From Arthrobacter sp. 35W (GTDB lineage: Bacteria; Actinomycetota; Actinomycetes; Actinomycetales; Micrococcaceae), in the NCBI RefSeq assembly GCF_000482545.1, contig NZ_KI519454.1, positions 1,550,001 through 1,614,000 of the forward strand: a DNA stretch of 64,000 nucleotides, in the 5' to 3' direction. Of the stretch, positions 16,307 through 25,948 are shown piece after piece. The position numbers were made by a program, and so were the translations under genes. The stretch's first letter is position 1. Each line of letters opens with the position of its first letter. The notes below the pieces were generated by a model. The model had not been told where the DNA came from. It saw nothing but the letters and a program-made list of their open reading frames with translations, and did not search any database.

Positions 16307-18547
16307 ATGCCAACCGACAACCAGGGCGCAGTCCTGCAGCTGACCGCAGCCGGAGTCACCGTGCTCATAGACGCCACGGATGGCCAGCTGCCCGCGATCA
16401 TCCACTGGGGGCCCGAAATTCCGGCTTTGACCGCCGACCAAGCCCAGACGATGGTCCAGGCCAGCGTCCCGGTGGCCGGTTCCAACACCGTCGACCTGCC
16501 ACCCCGGCCCAGCCTGCTTCCCGGGCAGCACAGTGGCTGGACAGGCCGGCCAGGATTGCGCGGTTCCTTCAACGGCATCGGATGGTCGCCTAAGTTCCGC
16601 ACCCGCACCCTGGCCCTCAACGGCACCCCCGCCACGGGATTCATCTCTTCCGGCGCCGGTGTTCTTGAGTTCAGCGCCGTCGACGACGCTGAACGGTTGC
16701 GGCTGGACTTGGTTCTGGAGCTGCTCCCGGGCGGCCTTCTGCGGAGCCGGGCACGGTTGACCAACCTGTGCGACATGGCGTACGCCGTCGAAGATCTGGC
16801 CTTGTCCTTCCCGATTCCTGCTGAGGCTTCGGAATTGCTCGACTTCGCCGGCAACCACAACTACGAACGGGTTCCCCAGCGCGGCACGCTGCGGACCGGC
16901 ACGCATCTGCGTGAGAACCGCAAGGGCCGGACCGGTGCCGACAGCGCATACATCCTGCACGCAGGAACCCCCGGATTCGGATTCGGCCATGGCGACGTCT
17001 GGGCCGTCCACACCGCCTGGAGCGGAAACCACCAGCACTACGCCGAGCATGTCTTCACCGGCGAGCAGCTCCTCGGCGGTGGTGAGCTGCTCCTGCCCGG
17101 TGAAGTCCTCCTGGGACGCCATGACAGCTATTCAAGCCCCTGGATCTACGCCTCCTTCGGGGCCGGGCTGGATGAGGTTGCACACCGCTTCCATGCCCAT
17201 GTGCGCAGCCGCAGCCCACGGCTCTCCGCAGACCGGCCGGTGACCCTCAATGTCTGGGAAGCCGTCTATTTCGAGCACGACGCGGACAAACTCATCGATC
17301 TGGCCGAGCGGGCTGCCGCCGTCGGTGTTGAGCGGTACGTGCTCGACGACGGGTGGTTCGGTTCGCGCCGCGACGACACCTCCGGGCTGGGCGATTGGGT
17401 GGTCTCTGCGGACGTGTGGCCGACAGGGCTCCACCCCCTGGTGGACCGTGTCCACGCTCTCGGCATGCAATTCGGCCTTTGGTTCGAACCCGAGATGGTC
17501 AACCCCGACAGCGACGTCGCCCGTGCGCACCCCGAATGGATCATGGCCGCCCGCACCGATTTGCCCGTGGAGTCGCGCCACCAGCAGGTTCTCAACCTGG
17601 GCATCCCCGAGGCCTACGAACACGTGAAAGAGCAGATCCTCGCACTTCTGGCGGAGTACCGGATCGACTACATCAAATGGGACCACAACCGCGACCTCAT
17701 CGAGGCCGGGAACCAGCTCGACGGCGGACGCCCCGGCGTCCACGAACAGACCCTCGCGTTCTACGCCATGCTGGGGGAGATCCGGTCGCTGCACCCGGGA
17801 CTGGAAGTTGAATCGTGCTCTTCAGGCGGCGCCCGCATTGATCTGGGCGTCCTGGAACACACCGACCGGGTCTGGGTATCGGACAACATCGACCCGCATG
17901 ACCGGCAGAACATGCTGCGCTGGACCACGCAGCTGCTGCCGCCCGAATACCTGGGCTCCCACATCGCCTCTGGACGCTCCCACACCACCGGCCGCCAGCA
18001 CGGCCTGGCATTCCGGGCCGGCACCGCCGTCTTCGGGCATCTCGGCGTCGAGTGGGACCTGGCCAAGGCCCCCGCCGAGGACATCTCGGCCCTGCACCGG
18101 TGGATCGCGTTCTACAAGCAGGAACGATGCCTGCTGCTCACCGGCGACGTCGTCCGAATGGACGGGCACGATTCCAACGTCTTGGTCCACGGCGTCGTCA
18201 GCGGGGACCGTTCGGGGGCGATTTTCGCCGCCGCGGCGCTGGACAGTCTCTACCCCGATCCTGCCGGCCGCCTGAAGCTCCGCGGACTCGATCCGGAGGC
18301 AACGTACCGGGTGGAACCCGTCTTCCCCGGGGCCACACCCTCCGGGCTGCTGCCACCCGCATGGTGGGGCCAACCGACAGCCGCGGGCCAGACCGTCGAA
18401 AGCACGTCCCTGCGCGGCACGGCACAGGACGGCGTGGTCTTTCCGGGCGCCAACTTTCCCGGCGGTGTGCTGGCAACTGTCGGTGTCGCTTCCCCCAGAA
18501 TCCACCCCGACCAGGTGGTTCTCTACCGCATCACCAGGGCCGGCTGA
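16307..18547 (+). CDS. alpha-galactosidase, glycoside hydrolase family 36
   Basis: 746 residues, full length for GH36, without a signal peptide. The ATG at 16307 follows GAGGAG. An N-terminal beta-sandwich (~1-330) precedes the TIM barrel, which carries the expected nucleophile Asp at residue ~459 (YIKWDHNRDL) and acid/base Asp at ~526 (WVSDNIDPHDR). Other conserved parts are LDDGWFGSRRDD, WFEPEMVNPDSD and EVESCSSGGARIDLG. It releases alpha-1,6-linked galactose from melibiose or raffinose-family sugars. It closes the LacI-controlled import operon and sits 17 bp from the convergent YdeI-like gene. Confidence 0.95.
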   Translation: MPTDNQGAVLQLTAAGVTVLIDATDGQLPAIIHWGPEIPALTADQAQTMVQASVPVAGSNTVDLPPRPSLLPGQHSGWTGRPGLRGSFNGIGWSPKFRTRTLALNGTPATGFISSGAGVLEFSAVDDAERLRLDLVLELLPGGLLRSRARLTNLCDMAYAVEDLALSFPIPAEASELLDFAGNHNYERVPQRGTLRTGTHLRENRKGRTGADSAYILHAGTPGFGFGHGDVWAVHTAWSGNHQHYAEHVFTGEQLLGGGELLLPGEVLLGRHDSYSSPWIYASFGAGLDEVAHRFHAHVRSRSPRLSADRPVTLNVWEAVYFEHDADKLIDLAERAAAVGVERYVLDDGWFGSRRDDTSGLGDWVVSADVWPTGLHPLVDRVHALGMQFGLWFEPEMVNPDSDVARAHPEWIMAARTDLPVESRHQQVLNLGIPEAYEHVKEQILALLAEYRIDYIKWDHNRDLIEAGNQLDGGRPGVHEQTLAFYAMLGEIRSLHPGLEVESCSSGGARIDLGVLEHTDRVWVSDNIDPHDRQNMLRWTTQLLPPEYLGSHIASGRSHTTGRQHGLAFRAGTAVFGHLGVEWDLAKAPAEDISALHRWIAFYKQERCLLLTGDVVRMDGHDSNVLVHGVVSGDRSGAIFAAAALDSLYPDPAGRLKLRGLDPEATYRVEPVFPGATPSGLLPPAWWGQPTAAGQTVESTSLRGTAQDGVVFPGANFPGGVLATVGVASPRIHPDQVVLYRITRAG

Positions 18548-18564
18548 CGTCAATCAGGAGGCGT

Positions 18565-19116
18565 CTACGCCTGTTTATCCAGCTGCGTGAGAATGCCGGC
18601 AAGAGCTTTGGCATGCGTCACTGGGGTGTGGGCCTTGAGCAGAGGCAGGATGAGCGCGTACCGTTCGGTTCGACCGAGACGCTCGAAGGCAGTACGGGCG
18701 GGCGGGTGGTCCGCCAGCGCCGCCGCCAGCTCGGAGGGGACGTCCGCTGTGCGTTGGGATTCGTACGCAGCCGACCACCGCCCGTCCGCCTTGGCGTCGT
18801 CGACCTCCTTGATCGCGGCCGGCCGCATGCGTCCGGCCGCGATCAGTGATTCTGCCCGTGCCACATTGATCTTCGACCACGGGCTCCTTGGCCTGCGGCG
18901 GGAGTACCGCTGAAGGAAGGACTCCGCATCGCAGGCCTTGCGCAGACCGTCGATCCACCCGAAGCACAGGGCCACATCTCCCGCCTCGGCAATCGTGATC
19001 AGGGCGGCATTGGAGTTCCGCTTCCCGATCCTCAGCCAGGCTTCGGACTGGGTCTCGTGGTGGTCGGCCAGCCAGGCCTCCCAGGCGGCCGCCTCGATGA
19101 AATCCATGGCCTCCAC
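18565..19116 (-). CDS. YdeI/OmpD-associated family protein
   Basis: 183 residues. It has the family pattern WLADHHETQSEAWLRIGKRNS, the CFGWIDGLRK motif near residue 55, RYSRRRPRSPWSKINVARAE, and a tail of the type seen in these proteins. The biochemical role of the family is not established; some members are linked to antimicrobial-peptide or stress responses. Start is the GTG at 19116, preceded by AAAGGA inside the upstream gene's end; an ATG at 19107 is the alternative. It follows the VOC gene by 2 bp, so the two are co-transcribed. Confidence 0.82.
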   Translation of the reverse strand: MEAMDFIEAAAWEAWLADHHETQSEAWLRIGKRNSNAALITIAEAGDVALCFGWIDGLRKACDAESFLQRYSRRRPRSPWSKINVARAESLIAAGRMRPAAIKEVDDAKADGRWSAAYESQRTADVPSELAAALADHPPARTAFERLGRTERYALILPLLKAHTPVTHAKALAGILTQLDKQA

Positions 19117-19118
19117 GC

Positions 19119-19568
19119 CTAAGCGTCCTTTGCTGATCCGAGCACATCCAGATAGTGCGGGTTCGTCATGACCCCCAGCACGTTGCCGAAGGGATCGACC
19201 ACCGAGGCGGTGACGAAACCGGAGTCGCCGCGCGCCGTGATGGGCTGGTACTCCGTTGCGCCCATCGACAACAGCCGCTCCACGGTTTCGGCCAGATCAT
19301 CAACATGCCAGTACATCACCGCGCCGGCGGGCTTGATCGCTGCCAGTCCAGCCGGGTCGGCAGCGGTCTGAGACGGACTGTACCGGCCGTCGATGATGCC
19401 CAGCTCGTGCTGGTGGTCACCGATGCGAAACTCGGCATAGGCCAGCTTCCCGTCCGGCCCGGACCGAATGAAATAGGGTTCAAAGCCCAGGAACTTCGCA
19501 TACCAATCGGCGGCAGCCTGAACATCCGTGGCCCAGAAGCTGATGGTGCTGAATCCTCGCAGGCTCAT
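19119..19568 (-). CDS. VOC (glyoxalase/bleomycin-resistance-like) protein
   Basis: 149 residues with two beta-alpha-beta-beta-beta modules: FSTISFWATDVQAAADWYAKFLGFEPYF and VMYWHVDDLAETVERLLSMGA, ending with VVDPFGNVLGVMTNPHYLD. VOC proteins are metal-dependent dioxygenases, glyoxalases or ligand-binding resistance proteins; the substrate here cannot be told. It is the first gene of a two-gene unit with the YdeI-like protein and is divergent from the AfsR-like regulator. Confidence 0.88.
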   Translation of the reverse strand: MSLRGFSTISFWATDVQAAADWYAKFLGFEPYFIRSGPDGKLAYAEFRIGDHQHELGIIDGRYSPSQTAADPAGLAAIKPAGAVMYWHVDDLAETVERLLSMGATEYQPITARGDSGFVTASVVDPFGNVLGVMTNPHYLDVLGSAKDA

Positions 19569-19716
19569 TGCGCCTTACCTTCCACTGGCTGGTCGATCCT
19601 ACTCGCCACCATATTGGCTATTGCCCGGTGCCGGCCAGCCCTTAGGCAGAGGTAGGCACGGTGTGGCGATCTGCTTTGTTCGACAACGTTGGATGGCGGG
19701 CGGATACTGAAGAATC

Positions 19717-22700
19717 ATGAAGCCTTCCCACAGTGGGCTGCGCATTCAGCTCCTCGGCTCGTTTGTCGTGTACGTCAACGGCACCGCTGTCGAGAACAGC
19801 CACTGGCGGCTGCAAAAGGCAAGGGCCGTGGTCGCGATGCTGGCCTTGGCGTCTGGACAGCGCGGCCGCCGCGACCAGGTGCTGGACCGCCTGTGGCCCG
19901 ACTTGGAGCCAGTGGCCGCCGCACGGAATCTGCATCAGACCCTGTACGTCGCCCGCCGCACTCTCGCCGGTTCTGGAACCGGGAGCACCGGGCTGCTTGC
20001 CATCCGCGGTGATGTCGTCGTCCTCGATGACACGGGACCTGTCGCAGTTGATGTGCTGCAGTTTGAGCGCTCGGCCGCGGCAGCGTTGGCTGCCGGTGCC
20101 GAGGCAAGCCTGCGCGAAGCGGCAGGCTTGTACAGCGGCGATCTTCTGCCAGATCTGCCGGATGCGGAGTGGCTCACGATGCGCCGCGGCGAACTCCGGG
20201 AGACCCATCGCGAGGTCCTGGTGAAACTGGCGTCCGTGGTGGCGCAGCGCGCACCGGAGGAAGCCTTGGCCATCCTCACCCGTGCCCTCGAATCCGACCC
20301 CGTCCATGAGGGCGCCGTGCGGGCCCAGATGACGGCGCTGGCCGCACTGGGCCGGCGTTCGGAGGCCCTGGCCCGCTATGAGCGCCTGGTTGATGACCTC
20401 CTCGATACGTTCGGGACCGACCCGGACCCCCGGACTGCCGGACTCTTCCGGGAGTTGTTGACGGGATCGCCGCCCGAAGAACGCCGCCGCCGGCCCGACG
20501 GCGTGGCCGGCATCGACGACGTCGTCGGCCATCTCCCATCCCCATTGACGAGCTTCATCGGGCGCGAGCGTGAGCTCGTTGACGTCGAACGGTTGATCAG
20601 CCGTGCCCGCCTGCTCACCCTTACCGGTGCCGGCGGCAGCGGCAAGACCAGGCTCGCGCTGGAAGCCGCGAAGCGAGCCCGCCCCGGATACGTGGACGGA
20701 GTCTGGTTCGTCGACCTCGCGGGCGTGGGGGAGCCGCTGCTGGTCGCTGACGCTGTAGCCGAGGCCCTGGACTTGGATTCCGGGGCGGCGCCAAACCGCA
20801 TGCGCGCACTGGTGGACCAACTGCGGCGGCACTCGCTGCTCCTGGTGCTGGACAACTGCGAACACCTCCTGTCGGCCTGCGCGCAGCTCGTCGTCGCGCT
20901 GCTGGCCGGAGCCCCGGATGTCAAAGTCCTGGCCACCAGCCGGGAGCCGCTCCATGTCGACGGGGAGTACACCTTCCGGGTGCCGTCACTGCCCCTGCCA
21001 TCGCCCGTTGGCGCCGATGCCCCCGATCTGGCCGAGATTGGCCTCTTGCCATCCGTCCGGCTTTTCGTGGAGCGGTCGGCCCAGGTTCGTCCGGGCTTCA
21101 CCCTCGACGCCGGCAATGCGCAGGAGGTGGTCGAGTTGTGCCGCCGCCTCGACGGGATGCCTCTGGCTCTGGAATTGGCAGCGGCCAGAACCGCCGTTCT
21201 TGAGCCCGGTGAGATCGTCCAGCGGTTGGACGATGCCTTGTCCATGCTCAGTGGTGGAAGCAACGTTGCCACGCGGCGACAGACCCTGCGGGGCACTCTG
21301 GAATGGAGCCACGACCTGCTCGCCGAACACGAGCAGGTTTTGCTGCGCCGATTGTCGGTGTTCGCGGGTGGCTTCACCCTCGACGCCGTCGAGGCCGTCT
21401 GTCCTGCCGCAACCCTGAACGAAACTGAGCTTTTCGACCTGTTGGCCAAGCTGGTGGACAAGTCCTTGGTGGTCACCGAAAGAACGGCGGCCGGGACGAG
21501 ATACCGGCAATTGGAAACGGTCCGCCTGTTTTGCCAGGAGAATCTCGACCGTGCAGGCGAAACATCACAGTTGGCTCAGGCGCATTGTGCCCATTTCCTT
21601 GCCTTCGCCGTCGCCCACAACCCCGAGCGGGCCATCGGAATTGTCATAGAGCAGCCGACGCTGCTTGACCGTGAGCACGACAATCTGCGGGCGGCACTGC
21701 GCTGGTCGTGTGCCCACGAGCCCGATACCGCACTGCGGCTCGCCGCCAGCCTGTGGCGCTACTGGTTCGTCCGCGGCCATGCTGTCGAAGGCGCACGCTG
21801 GGTCGAGCGGGCCTTGGCCGTGGCATCTGGCCCGACCCGGCCGCGCGCGGCTGCCCTCATTGGTCTGACCGGGCTGTACAGCAGGCAAGGTCGCAGTGAT
21901 CGGCACCGGGCGCTGGGTGCTGAGGCCTTGGAGATCGTGCGGCAGATCGGCGAACCCCATGAGGTGGTGATGGCCCGCCTCGTTGAGACCTCGCTCGCCT
22001 GGAGCACTTTCGACCTGGACGAGGCCGAACAGCTGGCGGTCGATGTGCACACCGAAGCCGTCGATGCGGGCAGGGCCGAATATGCCGCTGCCAGCAGCTG
22101 GCTGCTCGGGCAGTGCGCGCTGTCCCGGGAGGACGGACCCCGTGCCGCCGGCCACCTCGAGACCTGCCTGCGCGAACTCGGCCAGTCAGACACCAGCGCT
22201 CCGCCATTCCTCCCGGTGATCACACCGAGCCTGCAACTGGTTCCGATCGTGGGACGTTTGGTCCCCTGCCTCGAGGAGACCTTGTTGTTGGGCCGGCGGG
22301 TCGGTGCCATCCAAGCCACAGGCTATGTACTGTCCGCGCTCGGTTATGCGGCCCGCTTGTCGGCAGACCCGACGTCTGCACTTGCGCTCATTGAGGATGC
22401 GGCCGAACTCTTCGCGGAGTTGGGGGACGATCTGGCCAGGGCGCAGACTCTCCACCAGCTTGGCTGCATCCTGCGCGACACCGGCGAGAACAGCGCGGCC
22501 GCGCAGGCCCTGTCCCAGGCCTGGGAGCTCCGGCACGGTTTGGGGGATCGTCGGGGGGAGCTGCTGACGGAGATCAACACCGCCCTGCTTCACGCCATGG
22601 ATGGTGAGATCTACAGCGGCCTGGCCGACGCGCGGCGCTGCCTTTCCGGGTTCGACTCCGCGGGGGACCAGGTGGGGGTGGGTGCCACCTTGACCATTCT

Positions 22701-22983
22701 GGGGGCCATCGAGCTGATGTCCGGGGAGGTCCGCGCTGCCCGGGAAATGTACAGGCGGGCAGCGGAAAGGGTCGACCCGTGGCGCCGGCATGCCGGCTGG
22801 CAACGGTTGATGGTGGCGGAGCTGTCCAACGACCTCGGAGACCGGCAGCGGGCAGGGCGCGAGATGGAGAAGGCCGCGGCGATTTTCGACCAAACCAGGT
22901 GCGTCATCGCCTCCCAGCGGTTGGCCGTGCTGCGCAGTCAGTACCCAGGCGGAGATGGCGGAATCCTGTTGAGTTCTCGTTGA
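19717..22983 (+). CDS. AfsR/SARP-like regulator: OmpR-type DNA-binding, BTAD, NB-ARC ATPase and TPR domains
   Basis: 1088 residues. Residues ~8-95 form a winged-helix DNA-binding domain of the SARP type (RIQLLGSFVVYVNG, WRLQKARAVVAMLAL). A BTAD helical domain follows to ~245. An STAND-type NB-ARC ATPase begins near 275 with a P-loop (LTGAGGSGKTRLALEAA), Walker B (LLLVLDNCEHLL) and sensor region (VLATSREPL). The C-terminal ~450 residues are helical TPR-like repeats. Such proteins switch on nearby genes when ATP and a ligand or partner bind. The FAD oxidoreductase directly downstream on the same strand is the likely target. Confidence 0.9.
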   Translation: MKPSHSGLRIQLLGSFVVYVNGTAVENSHWRLQKARAVVAMLALASGQRGRRDQVLDRLWPDLEPVAAARNLHQTLYVARRTLAGSGTGSTGLLAIRGDVVVLDDTGPVAVDVLQFERSAAAALAAGAEASLREAAGLYSGDLLPDLPDAEWLTMRRGELRETHREVLVKLASVVAQRAPEEALAILTRALESDPVHEGAVRAQMTALAALGRRSEALARYERLVDDLLDTFGTDPDPRTAGLFRELLTGSPPEERRRRPDGVAGIDDVVGHLPSPLTSFIGRERELVDVERLISRARLLTLTGAGGSGKTRLALEAAKRARPGYVDGVWFVDLAGVGEPLLVADAVAEALDLDSGAAPNRMRALVDQLRRHSLLLVLDNCEHLLSACAQLVVALLAGAPDVKVLATSREPLHVDGEYTFRVPSLPLPSPVGADAPDLAEIGLLPSVRLFVERSAQVRPGFTLDAGNAQEVVELCRRLDGMPLALELAAARTAVLEPGEIVQRLDDALSMLSGGSNVATRRQTLRGTLEWSHDLLAEHEQVLLRRLSVFAGGFTLDAVEAVCPAATLNETELFDLLAKLVDKSLVVTERTAAGTRYRQLETVRLFCQENLDRAGETSQLAQAHCAHFLAFAVAHNPERAIGIVIEQPTLLDREHDNLRAALRWSCAHEPDTALRLAASLWRYWFVRGHAVEGARWVERALAVASGPTRPRAAALIGLTGLYSRQGRSDRHRALGAEALEIVRQIGEPHEVVMARLVETSLAWSTFDLDEAEQLAVDVHTEAVDAGRAEYAAASSWLLGQCALSREDGPRAAGHLETCLRELGQSDTSAPPFLPVITPSLQLVPIVGRLVPCLEETLLLGRRVGAIQATGYVLSALGYAARLSADPTSALALIEDAAELFAELGDDLARAQTLHQLGCILRDTGENSAAAQALSQAWELRHGLGDRRGELLTEINTALLHAMDGEIYSGLADARRCLSGFDSAGDQVGVGATLTILGAIELMSGEVRAAREMYRRAAERVDPWRRHAGWQRLMVAELSNDLGDRQRAGREMEKAAAIFDQTRCVIASQRLAVLRSQYPGGDGGILLSSR

Positions 22984-23059
22984 GGACCGGTCATTAGCGT
23001 TGCTTTTGGATCCGACAAATGGATCAGACAAGACAAACAGCAATCAGGAGCATCGCATC

Positions 23060-24466
23060 ATGACAACTACGCAGACAGGGCAGACCCGCATTGGGGAGCC
23101 CACCATCGCCGAGTTCGCCGCTGGCCTGCGCGGCACGGTCGTCCGGCCGGGCGACGCTGACTACGATCAGGAACGCAGCATCTGGAATGGGGCCCACGAC
23201 CGCCGCCCGCTGCTCATCGCACGCTGTGCGGGCGTGGCCGATGTGGTCCGCACTGTCGATCTCGCACGCAGCGAGGGGCTGCCGTTGGCCGTCCGCGGCG
23301 GTGGCCACTCGATCCCCGGGTTTTCCACCGTCGACGACGGCATTGTGCTGGACCTTTCGCTGATGAAGGGCGTCCAGGTGGACCCTGCCCGCCGCCGCGT
23401 GTTGGCGCAGGCCGGATGCACCTGGAAGGACGTGGATGCGGAGACCCAGCAATTTGGGCTTGCCGTGACCGGCGGCCTGGTGTCGTCAACCGGCCTTGCC
23501 GGCTTCACCACCGGCGGTGGCATCGGCTGGCTCGTCCGCAAGCACGGGCTGGCCAGCGACAACCTGATCGGAGCCGACGTCGTCACCGCCGACGGGCAGT
23601 TTGTCCACGCCAGCGCCGAGGAGCACGCTGATCTGTTCTGGGGGCTGCGCGGCGGCGGCGGCAATTTCGGTGTGGTGACGTCCTTCGAGTACCAACTGCA
23701 CGAGGTGGGGCCCACCGTTTTCTCCGGTCTGGTGTTCTACCCCGCAGAAGAGGCCGAGCAGGTGTTGCGCGGATTCCGTGCGGCCTGCGCTGAGGCACCC
23801 GATGAGCTGACGACGCTGGTCAACATGACCACAGCCCCGCCCGTCCCGTTCCTGCCGGAATCCGTGCACGGCAAGCCTGTCATCGCCGTGGGAGGGTGCT
23901 GGTCCGGAGATTCCGATGCCGGCGAGGCCGCCACGGCGCCGTTCCGGTCATTGGGGACGGTCATCGCCGATGTGTTCGGTGCCAACCCGTATGCAGGGTG
24001 GCAGCAGGCACTCGATCCGCTGTACCCAAGGGGCATGCACAACTACTTCCGCTCGGCCTTTCTGCGCACCGCTGACGACGCATCCGTGCGCGTACTGCTG
24101 GACTCGTTTGCCGCATTCCCCAATGCCATGTCGGAGATCCACGTGCACCACCTTGGCGGTGCCGTGGCCCGGGTTCCGGCCGACGCAACGGCCTTCGCGG
24201 TCCGCGACCGGGACTTCATCGTCAACGTCATTGCGCGCACGCCAGCGGCGGAAGGCTTCGCGGATGCCGTCGAATGGGCCCGCGGTGTGACGTCCGCGCT
24301 CGGTCCGGACGCCGGGGTCTACGTGAATTTCACCGGCGAATCGGACGCGGCGCTGGTCCGGGCGTCGTACCCGGACGACACCTACCGGAGGCTCGTGGAA
24401 CTGAAGAACGAATATGATCCAACCAATCTGTTCCGGTTGAACCAGAACATCGCCCCCACTGTCTGA
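23060..24466 (+). CDS. berberine-bridge-type FAD-dependent oxidoreductase
   Basis: 468 residues from the ATG at 23060 (AGGAG upstream). The PP-loop of VAO-type flavoproteins is clear: LAVRGGGHSIPGFST, whose His is the usual covalent FAD attachment site, then GLAGFTTGGGIGWLVRKHGL. The position where bicovalent relatives have Cys shows no Cys, so attachment is probably through His only (inference). The C-terminal berberine-bridge segment ends in YDPTNLFRLNQNIAP. These enzymes oxidise alcohols, sugars or polyketide/alkaloid substrates with O2. It sits 76 bp after the AfsR-like regulator. Confidence 0.92.
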   Translation: MTTTQTGQTRIGEPTIAEFAAGLRGTVVRPGDADYDQERSIWNGAHDRRPLLIARCAGVADVVRTVDLARSEGLPLAVRGGGHSIPGFSTVDDGIVLDLSLMKGVQVDPARRRVLAQAGCTWKDVDAETQQFGLAVTGGLVSSTGLAGFTTGGGIGWLVRKHGLASDNLIGADVVTADGQFVHASAEEHADLFWGLRGGGGNFGVVTSFEYQLHEVGPTVFSGLVFYPAEEAEQVLRGFRAACAEAPDELTTLVNMTTAPPVPFLPESVHGKPVIAVGGCWSGDSDAGEAATAPFRSLGTVIADVFGANPYAGWQQALDPLYPRGMHNYFRSAFLRTADDASVRVLLDSFAAFPNAMSEIHVHHLGGAVARVPADATAFAVRDRDFIVNVIARTPAAEGFADAVEWARGVTSALGPDAGVYVNFTGESDAALVRASYPDDTYRRLVELKNEYDPTNLFRLNQNIAPTV

Positions 24467-24501
24467 CGGCAGCACCTGGCTGGGAAGCCGCGTCGGCTGG
24501 G

Positions 24502-24538
24502 ACAGGAAGATCCCCGGGATTGCCGGGGGTCTTCCTGT
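24502..24538. terminator. hairpin terminator after the FAD oxidoreductase
   Basis: Sixteen-bp arms (ACAGGAAGATCCCCGG and CCGGGGGTCTTCCTGT) with one G-U pair and a 5-nt loop, 36 bp after the stop codon. Confidence 0.7.
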
Positions 24539-24562
24539 GTTTGGGGCCCGGGGCAAGCGTGG

Positions 24563-24805
24563 GCTGGACGGAAGGATGGCTCTGAACTGTCCTCGTTCGA
24601 GGTAGTGCGCTCCCCATCGGCGGATGACCCTGCCAAGGTAGGGATCCCGTTGCTCCAGCTCCCTGTCACCACGCAGCAAGGTGGTGTAGCCGGCCTTACT
24701 TTCCGCCCGCTCTCGAAAATCTGACCGTCCCATCAACACGACAACGACCATTGCGCTAAGGACCACGGCGGCCACCGCTGGATTCGTAAGCCACGATTGC
24801 GGCAT
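24563..24805 (-). pseudogene. truncated duplicate of the membrane protein gene at 25212-25757
   Basis: About 81 codons match the C-terminal half of the protein encoded at 25212-25757: PQSWLTN, AGYTTLLRGDRELEQRDPYLG and IRRWGAHYLERGQF correspond to PQSWLTN, TGYTTLLHGDRTLEQRDPYLG and IRRPGENYLSREEF. The N-terminal part of the original is missing, and the frame then runs on into unrelated sequence antisense to the FAD gene. It lies just after the stop of the gene at 24823-25224. I read it as a leftover of a tandem duplication followed by deletion. Confidence 0.7.
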
Positions 24806-24822
24806 TCCTAAAACGCAGATGC

Positions 24823-25224
24823 TTAGTCTCGGGCGGTCAGCATTGATTCAATAGCCTGTGCGGCATTAGTTAGCTCTTCGCCGGGGTCAATGACAAGTTC
24901 GCCGGTTAGGCTCCATCCTTGCCGCTCCGATGCTTGCAGAAGCTCGATTGAGAACCTGACATGGCCGTCATGCTTTGCAGTTAACCGCAGATCGTCTTCA
25001 AGGGATTCGTATGTTTTGGTATTTGACCAGCCGCGCCAATTGAGGGACAGATCATTGAAGAATCGCAGCAGATCGTCGAATCCATTGATAGTTACTACAC
25101 GCCGGCTTGCACGCAACCCCAGGAGATCTACAGTCACCAATATGCTCTCGACCATCCCGGCTGGACTTCGTTCGGGGTGTTCAAAGATGAGCGAGCCTGA
25201 GTTGCCAATCCTCACCGATTCCAT
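24823..25224 (-). CDS. hypothetical protein, possibly DUF6228-like
   Basis: 133 residues with an alternating pattern suggesting a small alpha/beta protein: SVRIGNSGSLIFEHPERS, ILVTVDLLGLRASRRVVT, GFDDLLRFFNDLSLNWRGW, HVRFSIELLQAS. This resembles small proteins labelled DUF6228 in actinobacteria, an assignment I hold loosely. It overlaps the end of the upstream membrane-protein gene by 13 bp, so the two form an operon. No function can be assigned. Confidence 0.65.
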   Translation of the reverse strand: MESVRIGNSGSLIFEHPERSPAGMVESILVTVDLLGLRASRRVVTINGFDDLLRFFNDLSLNWRGWSNTKTYESLEDDLRLTAKHDGHVRFSIELLQASERQGWSLTGELVIDPGEELTNAAQAIESMLTARD

Positions 25225-25757
25225 GAAACATCCTCCTTCCTTTTTCTTATGTCGGCCCGTTCGTGTGCGCGCTTATCGGCGTCGTTCTTGGCGGCTCGGA
25301 GGACTTCCAGAAACTCTTCCCGTGAGAGGTAGTTCTCGCCGGGGCGGCGGATTGCCTTTCCAAGGTAGGGATCCCGCTGCTCCAATGTCCGGTCTCCGTG
25401 CAGCAAGGTGGTGTAGCCAGTCCTGGTTTCCGCCCACTCTTTCGATGCAACCCGGCCGATAAGCGTTGATACGAACATCACACTAATGAACATTGCAATC
25501 ACCATGGAATTTGTCAGCCACGACTGTGGCACACCCGAAACGCTAAGCACAAAGGTACCGAAGCAAATCACTACAGCGACGGTTGTGCATCTGATACGCC
25601 ACAGCCGGAGGGTAAAGGCGGTGGGACCTGCAATGAGGTGGCGGTCAGGGTCGTAGGCTGCCAAGCAAATGGTCCAATTCTGTAGGTTGAAAGGTCGGCG
25701 CTGGTGCTGGGATTCGCTTGTCAGACCCAGCCCATTGACCCTGGCCCTCCGCTCCAA
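25212..25757 (-). CDS. hypothetical two-helix membrane protein
   Basis: Up to 181 residues. Two hydrophobic segments (near residues 57-75 and 85-103) are followed by a soluble C-terminal half containing TRTGYTTLLHGDRTLEQRDPYLG and a charged helical tail. The TTG start at 25757 is weak; the true start may be an internal TTG closer to the first hydrophobic segment. No family recognised. A partial second copy lies 400 bp downstream, on the other side of the gene it overlaps. Confidence 0.6.
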   Translation of the reverse strand: MERRARVNGLGLTSESQHQRRPFNLQNWTICLAAYDPDRHLIAGPTAFTLRLWRIRCTTVAVVICFGTFVLSVSGVPQSWLTNSMVIAMFISVMFVSTLIGRVASKEWAETRTGYTTLLHGDRTLEQRDPYLGKAIRRPGENYLSREEFLEVLRAAKNDADKRAHERADIRKRKEDVSWNR

Positions 25758-25948
25758 GCCAGCCTAGATGGCAGGTCCAGCGGAAACGACGCTCGACCGA
25801 GGTGTGTTGCGCCAGCTCGGGAGCCCCCGACGAGCTTTGCTGGGAACAGTGGGCATATGCTTCGCCACCACTGCGCCGCTAACGTTGGTCCATAGTCGAT
25901 CGAGCCGTCCCCAACCTGCCGTCGCGAGACTTCGCGGTGACCTCGGAG

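Noticed and set aside
23948-24562. Downstream extension of the 24805 minus-strand frame as a 285-residue protein
   Set aside because: Only its first ~81 codons resemble a real protein; the remainder is antisense to the well-supported FAD oxidoreductase.
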